Source: Pseudoalteromonas prydzensis (GTDB lineage Bacteria > Pseudomonadota > Gammaproteobacteria > Enterobacterales > Alteromonadaceae). Taken from it: a stretch of 64,000 nt of DNA. Where the stretch lies: NCBI RefSeq assembly GCF_001661495.1, contig NZ_BDDT01000011.1:1-64000 (forward strand), in the 5' to 3' direction. The notes under the pieces were generated by a model. The model did no database searches, had not been told where the DNA came from, and saw only the letters and a list, made by a program, of their open reading frames with translations. Shown in pieces: positions 16,985-29,188 of the stretch (its first letter is position 1; each line of letters begins with the position of its first letter). A program made the position numbers and the translations under genes.

Positions 16985-17452
16985 TTAGGTATGATTAGAA
17001 TACAAGTTATCGATTAACTCATCTTCTAACTCAAAGCGCAGCTCAAGTGCTTCGCCAAGTTTTGATAAGTCATCATCAAAATCTTTAAGTAAATCTTCTT
17101 TATCCACTTCCGCATATTTATCATTAAAATCAAGTGCAATATCGGTGGTTTCTGAAATTCGCGGATAAAGTTCACTTGCAAGCTGCTGGCTACTCGGGCC
17201 TTTTTGCTCGCATGCTTTGGCAATGTCGTCATACACTTCAAAATGCCCAGCAGATAAGTAATCCATCAAAATTTGACAAAAATTTTGGATCTGTAATTGA
17301 TCTGGTAAAGCGTGGTCTTTTTGATCATACGGTGAAAAGCCAGCAATACGACAATATAAAACTAACAGCTCTTGACGTTCTGTAAGCCATTTATCGATAA
17401 CGGTGTGGCTACCACCCCATTTTTGTTGAGCTTTTTCCAAACGCGTCAGCAT
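16985..17452 (-). CDS. rsd: Regulator of sigma D (Rsd/AlgQ family)
   Basis: 155 residues. The start ATG CTG (MLTRLEKAQ) is favoured because AAGGAG lies seven bases upstream; an earlier ATG is only one base from it. Family phrases are WLTERQELLVLYCRIAG, QNFCQILMDYLSAGHFEVYD and LASELYPRISETTDIALDFN. Rsd binds sigma-70 and reduces its competition with alternative sigma factors in stationary phase. It is divergent from hemE, as in enterobacteria, where nudC intervenes. Confidence 0.93.
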   Translation of the reverse strand: MLTRLEKAQQKWGGSHTVIDKWLTERQELLVLYCRIAGFSPYDQKDHALPDQLQIQNFCQILMDYLSAGHFEVYDDIAKACEQKGPSSQQLASELYPRISETTDIALDFNDKYAEVDKEDLLKDFDDDLSKLGEALELRFELEDELIDNLYSNHT

Positions 17453-17936
17453 TATCATTCTCCTTAGCTGGGTTGGTTTCTTCTATAACAATGAAATATG
17501 CAGTAAAGATCAACACATTTTTTAAATAATTTAGTAATAAAAGCTTAATGTATTGATATTTATGTAGTTATTATTACTACTTTGCAATTGTTTCAGGCAA
17601 GAAAAAACCACCATAAATGGTGGTTTAATTTCTTTTTCCGTGACCTGTTAAAACAAGCTTTCTTATTGTTATGGGAAGATTTTTATTTTTGTTGTTATTA
17701 AATTTTTATTGTTTTTATTGTTAACGCGGAACAAGTTATACCAAGCTTTTTACAATGTTGCAAACATATTAATAAAAAATTTCAAATGTTACTGCGTGTT
17801 GCTCGGTTTTTAAGCGAAAAATAAAACCCATGATCTATATCTATCCAAGTGCGTTTTGCTGTTATAGCGATAGAGCGCTGTGCGATATGGTGATACAATC
17901 TGCGCAATTTCATAAAAGCTTTAGGATCACTTACGC
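17453..17936. other. Divergent intergenic region rsd-hemE
   Basis: These 484 bases contain no gene that I can support. They are AT-rich with T-homopolymer stretches around 17680-17720. One strong hairpin lies at 17604..17626, in the middle of a region flanked by divergent genes, so it terminates neither. It presumably also carries the promoters of rsd and hemE, but I see no clear -35/-10 pair. Confidence 0.6.
17604..17626 (-). terminator. Orphan terminator-like hairpin
   Basis: AAACCACCA and TGGTGGTTT form a perfect nine-pair stem with a TAAA loop. On the minus strand it is followed by TTTCTT, on the plus strand by AATTTCTTTTT. Neither flanking gene points into it. This is the layout of a small RNA terminator, with transcription either from about 17640-17930 leftward or from 17460-17600 rightward. 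Confidence 0.55.
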
Positions 17937-19001
17937 ATGAGCGAATTAAAAAACGACCGTTATTTACGTGCATTACAAAAACAACCAGTTGATGTAACTC
18001 CGGTATGGATGATGCGCCAAGCAGGGCGTTATTTACCTGAATACCGCGCAACACGTGCACAAGCGGGCGATTTTATGAGCCTGTGTAAAAATGCTGAGCT
18101 AGCGTGCGAAGTGACACTTCAGCCACTGCGACGCTACCCATTAGATGCCGCTATTTTATTTAGTGACATTTTAACTATCCCTGATGCAATGGGTTTAGGC
18201 TTGTACTTTGAAACGGGTGAAGGCCCTAAGTTTGAGCGCCCGATTTCATCATTAGCTGATGTTAAAAAGATTCCAAAGTTAGACCCAACTGATGAACTTG
18301 GTTATGTAATGAATGCGGTGAGCACTATTCGCCGTGAGTTGAAAGGTGAAGTGCCGTTAATTGGTTTTTCAGGTTCGCCTTGGACTCTTGCGACTTACAT
18401 GGTTGAAGGTGGTAGCAGCAAGGTCTTCGGTAAAATAAAAAAAATGGCATTTGCAGAGCCACAAACACTGCACTTATTGCTTGATAAGCTAGCCGACTCT
18501 GTGATCGATTACCTAAATGCGCAAATTAAAGCGGGTGCACAGTCACTCATGGTATTTGACTCATGGGGTGGCGTTTTAAGCCCACGTGATTACAACGAGT
18601 TTTCATTACAATATATGCATAAGATTGTTGATGGCTTAATTCGTGAATACGATGGCCGTAAAGTGCCTGTAACGCTGTTTACTAAAAATGGCGGCCAATG
18701 GATAGAAGCAATTGCTGCAACTGGCTGTGATGCCGTAGGCCTTGATTGGACTATAAATATTGGCGATGCCAAACGACGTGTTGGCGATAAAGTGGCGCTA
18801 CAGGGTAATATGGACCCGTCAATGCTTCATGGCACACCAGAACGTATTCGCGAAGAAGTAGCAACAATTCTTAAGGATTTTGGTACCGGTAATGGTCATG
18901 TATTTAATTTAGGCCACGGTATTACCCCAGATGTAGATCCTGAAAATGCAGGTGTATTCATAAACGCAGTGCATGAATTTAGCGCGCAATACCATAAGTA
19001 A
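17937..19001 (+). CDS. hemE: Uroporphyrinogen decarboxylase
   Basis: 354 residues, the usual family length. It decarboxylates uroporphyrinogen III to coproporphyrinogen III in heme synthesis. Signatures are [16 protein letters not shown] near residues 20-35, [27 protein letters not shown], and [12 protein letters not shown] close to the C-terminus. The Asp in FSDIL is the catalytic acid. An AGGA lies about 11 bases before the ATG. The neighbouring rsd is divergent, and a strong terminator follows. Confidence 0.98.
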   Translation: MSELKNDRYLRALQKQPVDVTPVWMMRQAGRYLPEYRATRAQAGDFMSLCKNAELACEVTLQPLRRYPLDAAILFSDILTIPDAMGLGLYFETGEGPKFERPISSLADVKKIPKLDPTDELGYVMNAVSTIRRELKGEVPLIGFSGSPWTLATYMVEGGSSKVFGKIKKMAFAEPQTLHLLLDKLADSVIDYLNAQIKAGAQSLMVFDSWGGVLSPRDYNEFSLQYMHKIVDGLIREYDGRKVPVTLFTKNGGQWIEAIAATGCDAVGLDWTINIGDAKRRVGDKVALQGNMDPSMLHGTPERIREEVATILKDFGTGNGHVFNLGHGITPDVDPENAGVFINAVHEFSAQYHK

Positions 19002-19042
19002 TAATATGTTAAGTAACGAGTAATTAGTTATTTTTGTCATTA

Positions 19043-19075
19043 AAAAAGCCCGCTTAAAGTTAAGCGGGCTTTTTG
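19043..19075. terminator. Bidirectional terminator between hemE and sthA
   Basis: AAAAAAGCCCGCTTAA / TTAAGCGGGCTTTTT, a stem of 11 or more pairs with A and T runs on both sides. It serves both convergent genes. Confidence 0.93.
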
Positions 19076-19092
19076 TTGTCTTTTAAAGCTTC

Positions 19093-20520
19093 TTATTTAA
19101 ACAAGCGATTCAAACCATTTAACGCCGCAACACGGTAGGCTTCAGCCATCGTTGGGTAGTTAAAAGTGGTATTTACAAAGTAATCAATATTATTACCGCC
19201 ATTTTTTTGTTCCATAATGGCTTGGCCAATGTGCACGATTTCAGAAGCACGCTCGCCAAAACAATGCACACCTAGTACTTCTTTGGTTTCAGTGTGGAAT
19301 AATATTTTTAAACTACCTACTTCGGTACCGGCAATCTGTGCTCGCGCTAAGTGTTTAAACTGCGCACGACCTACTTCATAGGGGATTTTAGCAGCAGTAA
19401 GCTGTTGCTCGGTTTTACCCACAGAGCTCATTTCAGGAATGGTATAAATACCTGCCGGAATATCAATAATGAGTTTTTCATCGCAGTTGCCACAGGCAAT
19501 CGCATCGGCTGCAATGCGGCCTTGATCAAACGCCGCACTGGCAAGGCTAGGGTAGCCAATGACATCGCCCACCGCATAAATATTATCGATTTCAGTTTGG
19601 TAAGTTTCATTAACTTTTAACTGCCCACGGCCATCGGCTTTTAAGCCAACCGCTTCAAGGTTCAAGCCATCAGTGTTACCAGTACGGCCATTAGCAAATA
19701 AAATACAGTCAGCTTTTACGCGCTTGCCCGATTTTAAATGCATGACCACGCAGTCATCGCGGGTCTCAACACGATCAAACTCTTCGTTATGGCGAATAAC
19801 AATACCGCTATTCCAAAAGTGATAGCTTAACGCATCTGAGATTTCAGCATCCATAAAAGCTAATAAGCGGTCGCGAGTATTAACTAAATCTACCTTTGCA
19901 CCTAAACCCTTAAAGATCGAAGCGTATTCACAACCAATTACACCTGCACCGTAAATTAACACGCGATGAGGGTCATGCTCTAGCCCTAAAATAGTATCGC
20001 TGTCGTAAATACGTGAATGGCTAAAGTCGACTTCAGGTGGACGATATGGGCGAGAACCTGTAGCAATCACAATGGTTTTAGCTGTTAGTCGTTCGGTTGA
20101 ACCATCAAGACGTTTAATTTCAATCGTGTGCTTATCAACAAAGCTGGCATCACCTTGAAACATATGAATGCGGTTACGGTCGTAAAAGCTACTGCGTAAA
20201 TTTGATTGCTTAGAAATAACCGAGCTGGCGTGGCGCAAAATATCAGGAAACGTTAACCGACTAGGGCGCTCACCAACATTGAATAATGGGTTTGCTTTGT
20301 ATTCTATATAGCGGCTAACAGAGTGACGTAGTGCTTTTGAAGGGATAGTACCCCAATGTACGCAACCACCACCAACGGCAGCTTGACGTTCGATAACGGC
20401 CACTTTTTTGTTGCTTTTAGACAGGTTCATGGCGGTACCTTCACCGCCAGGACCTGTGCCTATAATAATCGCATCATATTGAAATGATGGTTGTTCTTTC
20501 TTTACTTGTTGTTTGGCCAC
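19093..20520 (-). CDS. sthA: Soluble pyridine nucleotide transhydrogenase
   Basis: About 475 residues. The start is set at the GTG of MAKQQVKK because TAGGAG lies five bases upstream; an earlier GTG overlaps that ribosome site. It is an FAD enzyme that moves hydride between NADPH and NAD+. FAD-binding [15 protein letters not shown] is followed by [13 protein letters not shown], where the second redox Cys of the disulfide-reductase family is replaced by Thr, as in E. coli SthA. The NAD motif is [15 protein letters not shown] and the second FAD motif [14 protein letters not shown]. It sits 13 bp downstream of the desaturase gene and is probably co-transcribed with it. Confidence 0.96.
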   Translation of the reverse strand: MAKQQVKKEQPSFQYDAIIIGTGPGGEGTAMNLSKSNKKVAVIERQAAVGGGCVHWGTIPSKALRHSVSRYIEYKANPLFNVGERPSRLTFPDILRHASSVISKQSNLRSSFYDRNRIHMFQGDASFVDKHTIEIKRLDGSTERLTAKTIVIATGSRPYRPPEVDFSHSRIYDSDTILGLEHDPHRVLIYGAGVIGCEYASIFKGLGAKVDLVNTRDRLLAFMDAEISDALSYHFWNSGIVIRHNEEFDRVETRDDCVVMHLKSGKRVKADCILFANGRTGNTDGLNLEAVGLKADGRGQLKVNETYQTEIDNIYAVGDVIGYPSLASAAFDQGRIAADAIACGNCDEKLIIDIPAGIYTIPEMSSVGKTEQQLTAAKIPYEVGRAQFKHLARAQIAGTEVGSLKILFHTETKEVLGVHCFGERASEIVHIGQAIMEQKNGGNNIDYFVNTTFNYPTMAEAYRVAALNGLNRLFK

Positions 20521-20533
20521 AGCCACTCCTACA

Positions 20534-21667
20534 TTAACTAAAAGAGGCTTTTAATAACCTCGCATTGAGTGTAAGCCACGCCTGTTTTTGGTTTTCCCAG
20601 GCTGCTTCCAACTCATGATATTGTGTCATTAAAGCTGATTTTTCGCATTGTTGCAGCATGTTATTCTTTTTAACTTCTAATACCTGCTTTTTTAGTGCGC
20701 AATAGTGTTGTAGCTTTTTCAGCAATAAATCGTACTCTTGCTGCAATAATGTAAGCTTATCTTGGGCTAAAGGCAATTTCGCTAGGCGATTTTGCGTTCT
20801 ATTCATTAACGTTTCGGCTTTAGCTTTTTCGATGCGCTCAACCGGTGTACGCTTTAATTTTTTAGCAAGACCAACAGCTGCAAAAGCGCGGATCATCCAC
20901 TTTGTGGGATCATAATGAAACCATTTTATGCCATTACGATAGTCACTGGCAAAAATATGATGAAAATTATGGTAACCCTCACCATAAGTAAATAAGGCTA
21001 AAAAGCCGTTATCACGGGCGGTATTTTTTTCAGTGTAAGGACGAGAGCCCCAAATATGTGCTACTGAATTAATAAAAAAGGTAAAGTGCTGGCTCAGTAC
21101 TAAGCGCAATAATCCTGCTAATAATAGCATGCCAATTACATCACCAATTACTAACCCCAGTAACAGTGGAATGCCAATATTAGTCGCTAACACTAATTTC
21201 ATATAATGGCGGTGTTGCCACATCACTATTTTATTGCGTTGTAAATCACGACAATTACTGTAATCACCATAGCTGTCGCCTTGGTAATCACGAAGCATCC
21301 AGCCGATGTGGCTATACCAAAAGCCATTAGTTGCAGCATAAGGGTCTTTTACAGGGTCATCAACTTGGCCATGATGAACGCGGTGATCGCTACTCCAGTG
21401 CAGAGCACTATTTTGCAGTGCAAAAGCACCACCTAAAGCAAAAAAAGCTTCTACAACAGGATGAGCGTCGTAAGTTTTATGGGCCCACAAGCGATGGTAG
21501 CCAGCGGTAATCGACATACCGGCATAAAACATACAAGCAACGAAGGCAATCCAATGCGCGCTAGTAAACCCGTAGGTAATTCCATACCAAGGTACTAAGA
21601 TGGCGGCTGCCAAAAAGGTAATGCTAAAAAACAGGACATTGGTCCAAATAATCGGTGGTTTTTTCAT
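20534..21667 (-). CDS. Delta-9-type fatty acid (acyl-CoA) desaturase
   Basis: 377 residues. Three His boxes define the di-iron membrane desaturase family: [26 protein letters not shown] and [17 protein letters not shown]. Four membrane helices are visible in two hairpins (about 10-50 and 165-195). The C-terminal 70 residues form a coiled coil not needed for catalysis. It makes monounsaturated lipids with O2. It lies divergent from fabR behind a FabR-type operator, so it is probably the regulator's main local target, and upstream of sthA, which could supply electrons as NAD(P)H. Confidence 0.92.
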   Translation of the reverse strand: MKKPPIIWTNVLFFSITFLAAAILVPWYGITYGFTSAHWIAFVACMFYAGMSITAGYHRLWAHKTYDAHPVVEAFFALGGAFALQNSALHWSSDHRVHHGQVDDPVKDPYAATNGFWYSHIGWMLRDYQGDSYGDYSNCRDLQRNKIVMWQHRHYMKLVLATNIGIPLLLGLVIGDVIGMLLLAGLLRLVLSQHFTFFINSVAHIWGSRPYTEKNTARDNGFLALFTYGEGYHNFHHIFASDYRNGIKWFHYDPTKWMIRAFAAVGLAKKLKRTPVERIEKAKAETLMNRTQNRLAKLPLAQDKLTLLQQEYDLLLKKLQHYCALKKQVLEVKKNNMLQQCEKSALMTQYHELEAAWENQKQAWLTLNARLLKASFS

Positions 21668-21680
21668 CTGTTCAAATCTG

Positions 21681-21698
21681 AGCGTACACTTGTAAGCT
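21681..21698 (-). promoter_or_regulatory. FabR-type operator
   Basis: AGCGTACACTTGTAAGCT is an imperfect palindrome (seven of nine arm positions match) with the GTACA/TGTA core typical of FabR/DesT operators. It abuts the predicted -10 hexamer of the desaturase promoter, so binding would cover the transcription start. The adjacent fabR gene supports the assignment. Confidence 0.75.
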
Positions 21699-21727
21699 AA
21701 AATAATATTTCATTCTCCTGCCGTCAA
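21699..21727 (-). promoter_or_regulatory. Predicted desaturase promoter
   Basis: On the minus strand TTGACG (21727 to 21722) and TATTTT (21704 to 21699) are separated by 17 bases, a sigma-70 arrangement. The FabR-type palindrome begins with the next base. Confidence 0.6.
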
Positions 21728-21794
21728 GTATTAGACTGGGGAATTAAGATAAAAATCACCATAAATTGATTTAAATTAAATCAAGGAGTAGTTC

Positions 21795-22412
21795 ATGTCG
21801 GGTGTTCGCGCGCAACAGAAACAAAAAACACGACAAGCTTTAATTGAGGCGGCATTTAATCAATTAAGTGCTGATCATAGTTTTTCTAACCTCAGTTTAC
21901 GTGAAGTAGCTCGTGAAGCCGGTATCGCGCCAACCTCATTTTACCGCCACTTTAAAGACATGAATGAACTGGGTTTAACCATGGTGGATGAAGCTGGTCT
22001 AACACTGCGCCAATTAATGCGCCAAGCACGCCGACGTATAGCCAGTGGCGGCAGTATTATTACCACCTCAGTGGTAACATTTATGGAGTTTATCGATAAT
22101 TCTAGTAACCAATTTAGGCTACTACTACGGGAACGTTCCGGCACTTCTAAAGCATTTCGTGCCGCTGTAGCCCGTGAAATTAAACACTTTATTTTAGAGC
22201 TTGCTCATTATCTTGAAAGCGAAACCCCGTGCGATGCAACTCATGCGTATATTCAAGCAGAGGCTATGGTCACGCTAGTATTTAATGCCGGTGCTGAAGC
22301 CCTTGATATTGAAGGCCAACAACGAGAAGAGTTAGTCGAGCGCTTAATTTGGCAATTACGCTACATTACTCGTGGCGCTAGCAATTATGTACGAGATGGG
22401 AATAAAGAGTAA
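21795..22412 (+). CDS. fabR: TetR-family repressor FabR
   Basis: 205 residues. N-terminal HTH (about 25-60) with [23 protein letters not shown], the FabR recognition helix, then [23 protein letters not shown] and a helical ligand domain containing [19 protein letters not shown]. FabR represses unsaturated fatty acid genes and senses acyl-thioesters. AAGGAG lies upstream of the ATG. It is divergent from the desaturase, and the sthA-fabR neighbourhood of E. coli is retained with the desaturase inserted. Confidence 0.95.
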   Translation: MSGVRAQQKQKTRQALIEAAFNQLSADHSFSNLSLREVAREAGIAPTSFYRHFKDMNELGLTMVDEAGLTLRQLMRQARRRIASGGSIITTSVVTFMEFIDNSSNQFRLLLRERSGTSKAFRAAVAREIKHFILELAHYLESETPCDATHAYIQAEAMVTLVFNAGAEALDIEGQQREELVERLIWQLRYITRGASNYVRDGNKE

Positions 22413-22635
22413 AAAATAACAAAGAGTTAATCTAGGCGAAGGCTGTAAGCTGATTAGTTTAATAGACTTCTATTTTTGGTTTTTTGTATTTTTTTATGCT
22501 TTAAATTTATTTTTTTGGATTATTATTTCTTTTTATATGGTGTTAAATTCCTTTTCTTGGAAATATTATGCTTGCATGCACAGTTTTGAAGTGTTAAAAA
22601 TAGGCTTCACTGAACACACACATTTAGTAAAGACG

Positions 22636-22704
22636 ATGCAAAACACTCATTTAATTACATTAAAACTAAACCTCTTACTGCTAGCGCACGTGAGCGGGGA
22701 TTAG
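22636..22704 (+). CDS. leuL: leu operon leader peptide
   Basis: A 22-codon open frame: ATG at 22636, TAG at 22702. Leucine codons occur at positions 6, 9, 11 and 13-16 (four in a row: CTC TTA CTG CTA), seven of 22. A GC-rich hairpin followed by T lies 25 bases downstream and leuA starts 37 bases later. This is the standard architecture for leucine-controlled transcription attenuation. The start has only a weak ribosome site (TAAAG). Confidence 0.9.
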   Translation: MQNTHLITLKLNLLLLAHVSGD

Positions 22705-22758
22705 TGTATTTGCATTAAGTAAACACAAAAAACCCCGCAATATGCGGGGTTTTTTTTA
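22694..22758 (+). terminator. leu attenuator
   Basis: ACCCCGCAATATGCGGGGT (22732..22750) forms a near-perfect stem followed by eight T, an intrinsic terminator. An upstream GCGGGG (22694..22699), inside the end of the leader peptide gene, can pair with the terminator's CCCCGC arm as an antiterminator. Ribosome stalling at the Leu codons would therefore free the antiterminator and let leuA be read. Confidence 0.85.
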
Positions 22759-22795
22759 TCTCGCAACCAGGGCAGCTGAGAATTAAGGGTAGATT

Positions 22796-25422
<2,627 letters not shown>

Positions 25423-25448
25423 AACAGCAGGATTTAAACAATTATTCG

Positions 25449-25472
25449 CTCGCTGCACCGTCACGCAGCGGG
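25449..25472 (+). other. Hairpin in the leuB-leuC gap
   Basis: CTCGCTGC and GCAGCGGG pair (eight base pairs including one wobble) around an eight-base loop, within the 74-bp leuB-leuC gap. This is the only sizeable gap in the leu operon; no T run follows, so it is not a terminator. It may mark mRNA processing or stability control. Confidence 0.4.
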
Positions 25473-25496
25473 TCAAACCAATTAGGGGATCAGCAA

Positions 25497-26897
25497 GTGG
25501 CCCAAACCTTATACGATAAAATTTGGCAAGCGCATGTCGTTGCTAGTATTAATGAGCAAACCGACTTACTTTATATTGACCGTCATTTAGTTCATGAAGT
25601 GACATCACCGCAAGCATTTGCAGGCCTACGTGAAAAAAACCGTACAGTACGTTGTCCTGAAAAAACCATCGCAACCATGGATCATAATGTATCGACCAAA
25701 AGCCGCTCATTAGATGCCGCAAGCGAAGTATCAAAAAATCAATTAATGGCGCTTGATGCCAACTGTAAAGAATTTGGCATTACGCTTTATGATTTAAACT
25801 CAATTAACCAAGGCATAGTACATGTCATGGGGCCTGAGCAAGGGATCACTTTACCTGGTACTACCATTGTTTGTGGCGATAGCCATACCTCTACTCACGG
25901 TGCATTTGGTGCACTTGCCCATGGTATTGGTACCTCTGAAGTTGAACATGTTTTAGCAACGCAAACCCTACAACAGAAAAAAGCCAAGTCATTAAAAATT
26001 CAAATTAATGGTGTATTACGACCAACTGTGACGGCCAAAGATTTGATCATGGCGGTGATTGGTAAACTAGGTACCGCCGGTGGAACTGGATATGTAGCTG
26101 AGTTTTGTGGTGAAGGCATTGCAGCACTGTCAATGGAAGCGCGTATGACATTGTGTAACATGAGTATTGAAATGGGCGCAAAAGCAGGTTTAATCGCACC
26201 GGATCAAATTACTTATGATTACTTAAAAGGTCGCCCGTTTGCACCGAAAGGCACAGATTTTGATGCCGCAGTTGCCTACTGGGAAACGCTAAAAACTGAC
26301 GAAGGCGCACAGTTTGATCTAGTTGTTGAGCTAGAAGCGAGCAGCATTCAGCCGCAAATTACTTGGGGCACCAGCCCTGAGCAAGTTATTGGTGTTGATG
26401 AGTGTATTCCTGATCCAGATAAAGAGCCTGATTTAATTAAAGCTGATGCGATCCGCAGTGCACTTAAATATATGGGCTTAAACGCTGGTGATAAGTTATC
26501 GTCAGCGATGGTAGATACGGTATTTATTGGTTCATGCACCAACAGCCGTATTGAAGATTTACGCGCTGCAGCACAAATTGTTGAAGGTAAAAAAGTGGCT
26601 GCTGGTGTTGAGGCGTTAATCGTACCAGGCTCTGGTTTGGTAAAAAAACAAGCTGAAGATGAAGGCCTAGCTGATATTTTCAAAGCTGCTGGTTTTGAGT
26701 GGCGTGAACCGGGTTGCTCAATGTGCTTAGCGATGAACGATGACCGCTTAGGTGCAGGCAAGCGCTGTGCATCTACGTCTAACCGTAACTTTGAAGGCCG
26801 CCAAGGCCGTGGTGGTCGCACCCATTTAGTGAGTCCTGCAATGGCCGCAGCGGCAGCTATTCATGGTCGCTTTGTTGATATTAGAGGAGAAGCCTAA
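25497..26897 (+). CDS. leuC: 3-isopropylmalate dehydratase large subunit
   Basis: 466 residues, GTG start behind AGGGG. With LeuD it isomerises 2- to 3-isopropylmalate using a [4Fe-4S] cluster. Aconitase signatures: [21 protein letters not shown], the cluster Cys in [14 protein letters not shown], and [11 protein letters not shown] for the other two. [17 protein letters not shown] lies at the C-terminus. It overlaps leuD by one base. Confidence 0.97.
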   Translation: MAQTLYDKIWQAHVVASINEQTDLLYIDRHLVHEVTSPQAFAGLREKNRTVRCPEKTIATMDHNVSTKSRSLDAASEVSKNQLMALDANCKEFGITLYDLNSINQGIVHVMGPEQGITLPGTTIVCGDSHTSTHGAFGALAHGIGTSEVEHVLATQTLQQKKAKSLKIQINGVLRPTVTAKDLIMAVIGKLGTAGGTGYVAEFCGEGIAALSMEARMTLCNMSIEMGAKAGLIAPDQITYDYLKGRPFAPKGTDFDAAVAYWETLKTDEGAQFDLVVELEASSIQPQITWGTSPEQVIGVDECIPDPDKEPDLIKADAIRSALKYMGLNAGDKLSSAMVDTVFIGSCTNSRIEDLRAAAQIVEGKKVAAGVEALIVPGSGLVKKQAEDEGLADIFKAAGFEWREPGCSMCLAMNDDRLGAGKRCASTSNRNFEGRQGRGGRTHLVSPAMAAAAAIHGRFVDIRGEA

Positions 26898-27496
26898 TGA
26901 GCATTTTTTTTAGTGGCTTAATGGCCCCGCTTGATAAAAACAACGTCGATACTGACCAAATCATTCCCAAGCAGTTTTTAACTTCAACCAGCCGTGATGG
27001 CTTTGATGCGGCGTTATTTTATGATTGGCGCTATTTAGATAACGGCGAGCCAAACCCTGCGTTTATTTTAAACCGACCATGTTACCAAGGCGCGCAAATA
27101 TTACTAACCCGTGATAACTTTGGCTGTGGCTCATCACGTGAACATGCACCATGGGCACTTAAGCAATATGGTTTTGAAGTGATTTTAGCGGAAAGCTTTG
27201 CCGATATATTCTTTAATAACTGCGGCAATAACCAGATGCTAGCTATTGCACTGCCCGCGCAAACATTGGAAGAGTTATTTGTACTGAGCGAGCAGCACGA
27301 CGATATTCATATCGACATTGATCTTGAAAATCAGGTGCTTACCAGTAACAAGTTTGCGCCAATCAGCTTTGATATTCGCAAAGACGTAAAAGAGCGTTTA
27401 TTAAGTGGCTTAGATTTTATCGGTGTAACCGAAACGCTAAATCCGCAAATCGACGCCTTTGAAGCAAAGCTTAACGCCGAGCGCCCTTGGCAATAA
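26897..27496 (+). CDS. leuD: 3-isopropylmalate dehydratase small subunit
   Basis: 199 residues, the swivelling subunit that completes the LeuC active site. It contains the family motifs DTDQIIPKQFL and FGCGSSREHAPWALKQYG. GAGGAG precedes the ATG and the A of its start is the last base of the leuC stop. It is the last gene of the operon, with a hairpin terminator downstream. Confidence 0.97.
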   Translation: MSIFFSGLMAPLDKNNVDTDQIIPKQFLTSTSRDGFDAALFYDWRYLDNGEPNPAFILNRPCYQGAQILLTRDNFGCGSSREHAPWALKQYGFEVILAESFADIFFNNCGNNQMLAIALPAQTLEELFVLSEQHDDIHIDIDLENQVLTSNKFAPISFDIRKDVKERLLSGLDFIGVTETLNPQIDAFEAKLNAERPWQ

Positions 27497-27518
27497 AGGT
27501 TTAAAAGTAACTAGTTAA

Positions 27519-27545
27519 TGAAACGCGGCTAAGGCCGCGTTTACT
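27519..27545. terminator. Terminator after leuD
   Basis: AAACGCGGC and GCCGCGTTT form a perfect nine-pair stem with a TAAG loop. The T tail is short (TTTACT), but the position directly after leuD and before a convergent gene fits a bidirectional terminator. Confidence 0.75.
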
Positions 27546-27548
27546 ACG

Positions 27549-28310
27549 TTAGTATGGTGGAAAACAAACTATTTGTCTTACATCACCGTCACCGCTATTG
27601 GTAATAACAACCTTGCATTGGTATCGCTTACTTCTGGCATACCGTTCGATTGCAGCTTCAATTTCTCTTACTCTTTCCCAGCGGTCCATTTCAGAAACTT
27701 TACTAATTTCAAAACCAAATTGACTGCCTCCTAAAGACATTGCGGATACGTCGTTCATGGTATCACATGATGATTGAGTTATTAAGCATAGACCAACGGG
27801 CTTTCTGTCGTTGCCGACAGTGATCACTTGAAATTGACTTGATTCACTTGTTTGATTTTGTGTAGCGGCATCAAAAACAGCATTAACACTTCTACTGCCT
27901 AAATTATTAGCAATACTTTCTAAAAGAGTATTGGCTAGGTCTTGCTTGCTTTTTATTGTTCTACGTTCTACAACAGGCTCATTACGAGAAAGTAATTTAC
28001 TATTTTCTGTATTATCATTTTCTTCAAATGAGTAGTTTTCGTGACAATCAAAACATGGCCTCAGCTCAAAGTATTCGTAGTTTTCTTGATTCATTGTTGA
28101 ATATACAAAATCGTAAAAAGCGTTATGCGGGTTCGTATTTTCGGGAACGGTGAAAGTATACTGTATAACCCCTGCGGTATCCCTTTTTGCAATTGCTTTA
28201 ATTTCATCGCCATTAGCTGAGTTGAAATAAAATACTCTCGCCTCATTCGCCATTAGCTTATGAGGGAGTAATACCAACATGATAATGATAGCAAATAAAA
28301 ATTTAATCAT
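27549..28310 (-). CDS. Exported protein of unknown function with one CxxCH motif
   Basis: 253 residues with a signal peptide (MIKFLFAIIIMLVLLPHKLMANE). The mature part carries a single CFDCH, the heme c attachment motif, near residue 83, and a C-terminal ITNSGDGDVRQIVCFPPY. Whether the CxxCH holds heme is unknown: no distal Met region is obvious and the motif could be chance. The protein is rich in Asn and Ser and seems soluble and periplasmic. It converges on leuD. No family is recognised. Confidence 0.6.
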   Translation of the reverse strand: MIKFLFAIIIMLVLLPHKLMANEARVFYFNSANGDEIKAIAKRDTAGVIQYTFTVPENTNPHNAFYDFVYSTMNQENYEYFELRPCFDCHENYSFEENDNTENSKLLSRNEPVVERRTIKSKQDLANTLLESIANNLGSRSVNAVFDAATQNQTSESSQFQVITVGNDRKPVGLCLITQSSCDTMNDVSAMSLGGSQFGFEISKVSEMDRWERVREIEAAIERYARSKRYQCKVVITNSGDGDVRQIVCFPPY

Positions 28311-28583
28311 TTTTTATCCTTAACTTAATTTAAATAGTGATATCCTTTTGCTTGATTTTTGAGCGTAACTTTTTTGTTCCCATGTGTCAACTTTGGGTGC
28401 AATCGCTTTAGCACTATTGAGAAGTTCTTTGACACGACTATAGCTATTTGTTAAATCACAAGCTCAGGTTTAACTCGTATGGAGGCATTCAACGTTATCT
28501 GTGTTATGCGCCTTTGATCTATTAAATTTCCTTTATCAATGAGAAACCGCTAAGCTGCTCTTTTATATTTTTTGGAACATGCT

Positions 28584-29177
28584 ATGAAATTATTAACTGC
28601 GGCGACCTTATTACTGGCATCCACTGCTGCATTTGCACGCCCAGCGCCTTTGGTGTCTATTCCAAGCCATGATGGCTTTTTTGATAATATTGCTGCTCAC
28701 TGCGGTAAGGCGTATGAAGGAACTGTAACGGTTGATAATGCCACAGGACCAAGTTCGTTTGCCGGTAAAAAATTAGTCATGCATGTTCGTAAATGCACTG
28801 ATAGCGAGTTACAAGTGCCGTTTCATGTTGGTGATGATGCGTCACGTACATGGATCATCACCAAAACAGGCAGTGGCTTGAGCTTAAAACACGATCATCG
28901 TCATAAAGATGGCACTGATGATATATCTACTATGTATGGCGGCCATACAATTGATGCGGGTTTTGAGAGCGTGCAGTCTTTCCCTGCAGATCAATATTCA
29001 AAAGAGTTGTTTGTCAGCCAAGGTATTCCACAGTCGATTGGTAATACGTGGCAAATGTATATCTACCCAGAAAAATTCACTTACCGTTTAATTCGCCAAG
29101 GTCGCGAGTTTCGCGTTGATTTTGATTTAACTAAACCAATTACACCGCCAGCAGCACCTTGGGGCTATAAAGACTAA
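28584..29177 (+). CDS. Secreted conserved protein of unknown function
   Basis: 197 residues from the ATG of MKLLTAATLLLASTAAFA, a clear signal peptide; the in-frame TTG 12 bases upstream lacks a ribosome site. The mature part has two Cys (AHCGK, RKCTD) likely to form a disulfide, a His/Asp-rich loop KHDHRHKDGTDD and a C-terminal domain with aromatic strands (TWQMYIYPEKFTYRLI). It may bind metal through the HDHRH cluster, but that is inference. Monocistronic. Confidence 0.65.
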   Translation: MKLLTAATLLLASTAAFARPAPLVSIPSHDGFFDNIAAHCGKAYEGTVTVDNATGPSSFAGKKLVMHVRKCTDSELQVPFHVGDDASRTWIITKTGSGLSLKHDHRHKDGTDDISTMYGGHTIDAGFESVQSFPADQYSKELFVSQGIPQSIGNTWQMYIYPEKFTYRLIRQGREFRVDFDLTKPITPPAAPWGYKD

Positions 29178-29188
29178 AAAAGCAAAGG

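Noticed and set aside
22501..22620. Possible further short leader upstream of leuL
   Set aside because: There is no open frame with enriched Leu codons or a ribosome site; the leuL frame at 22636 explains the attenuator alone.
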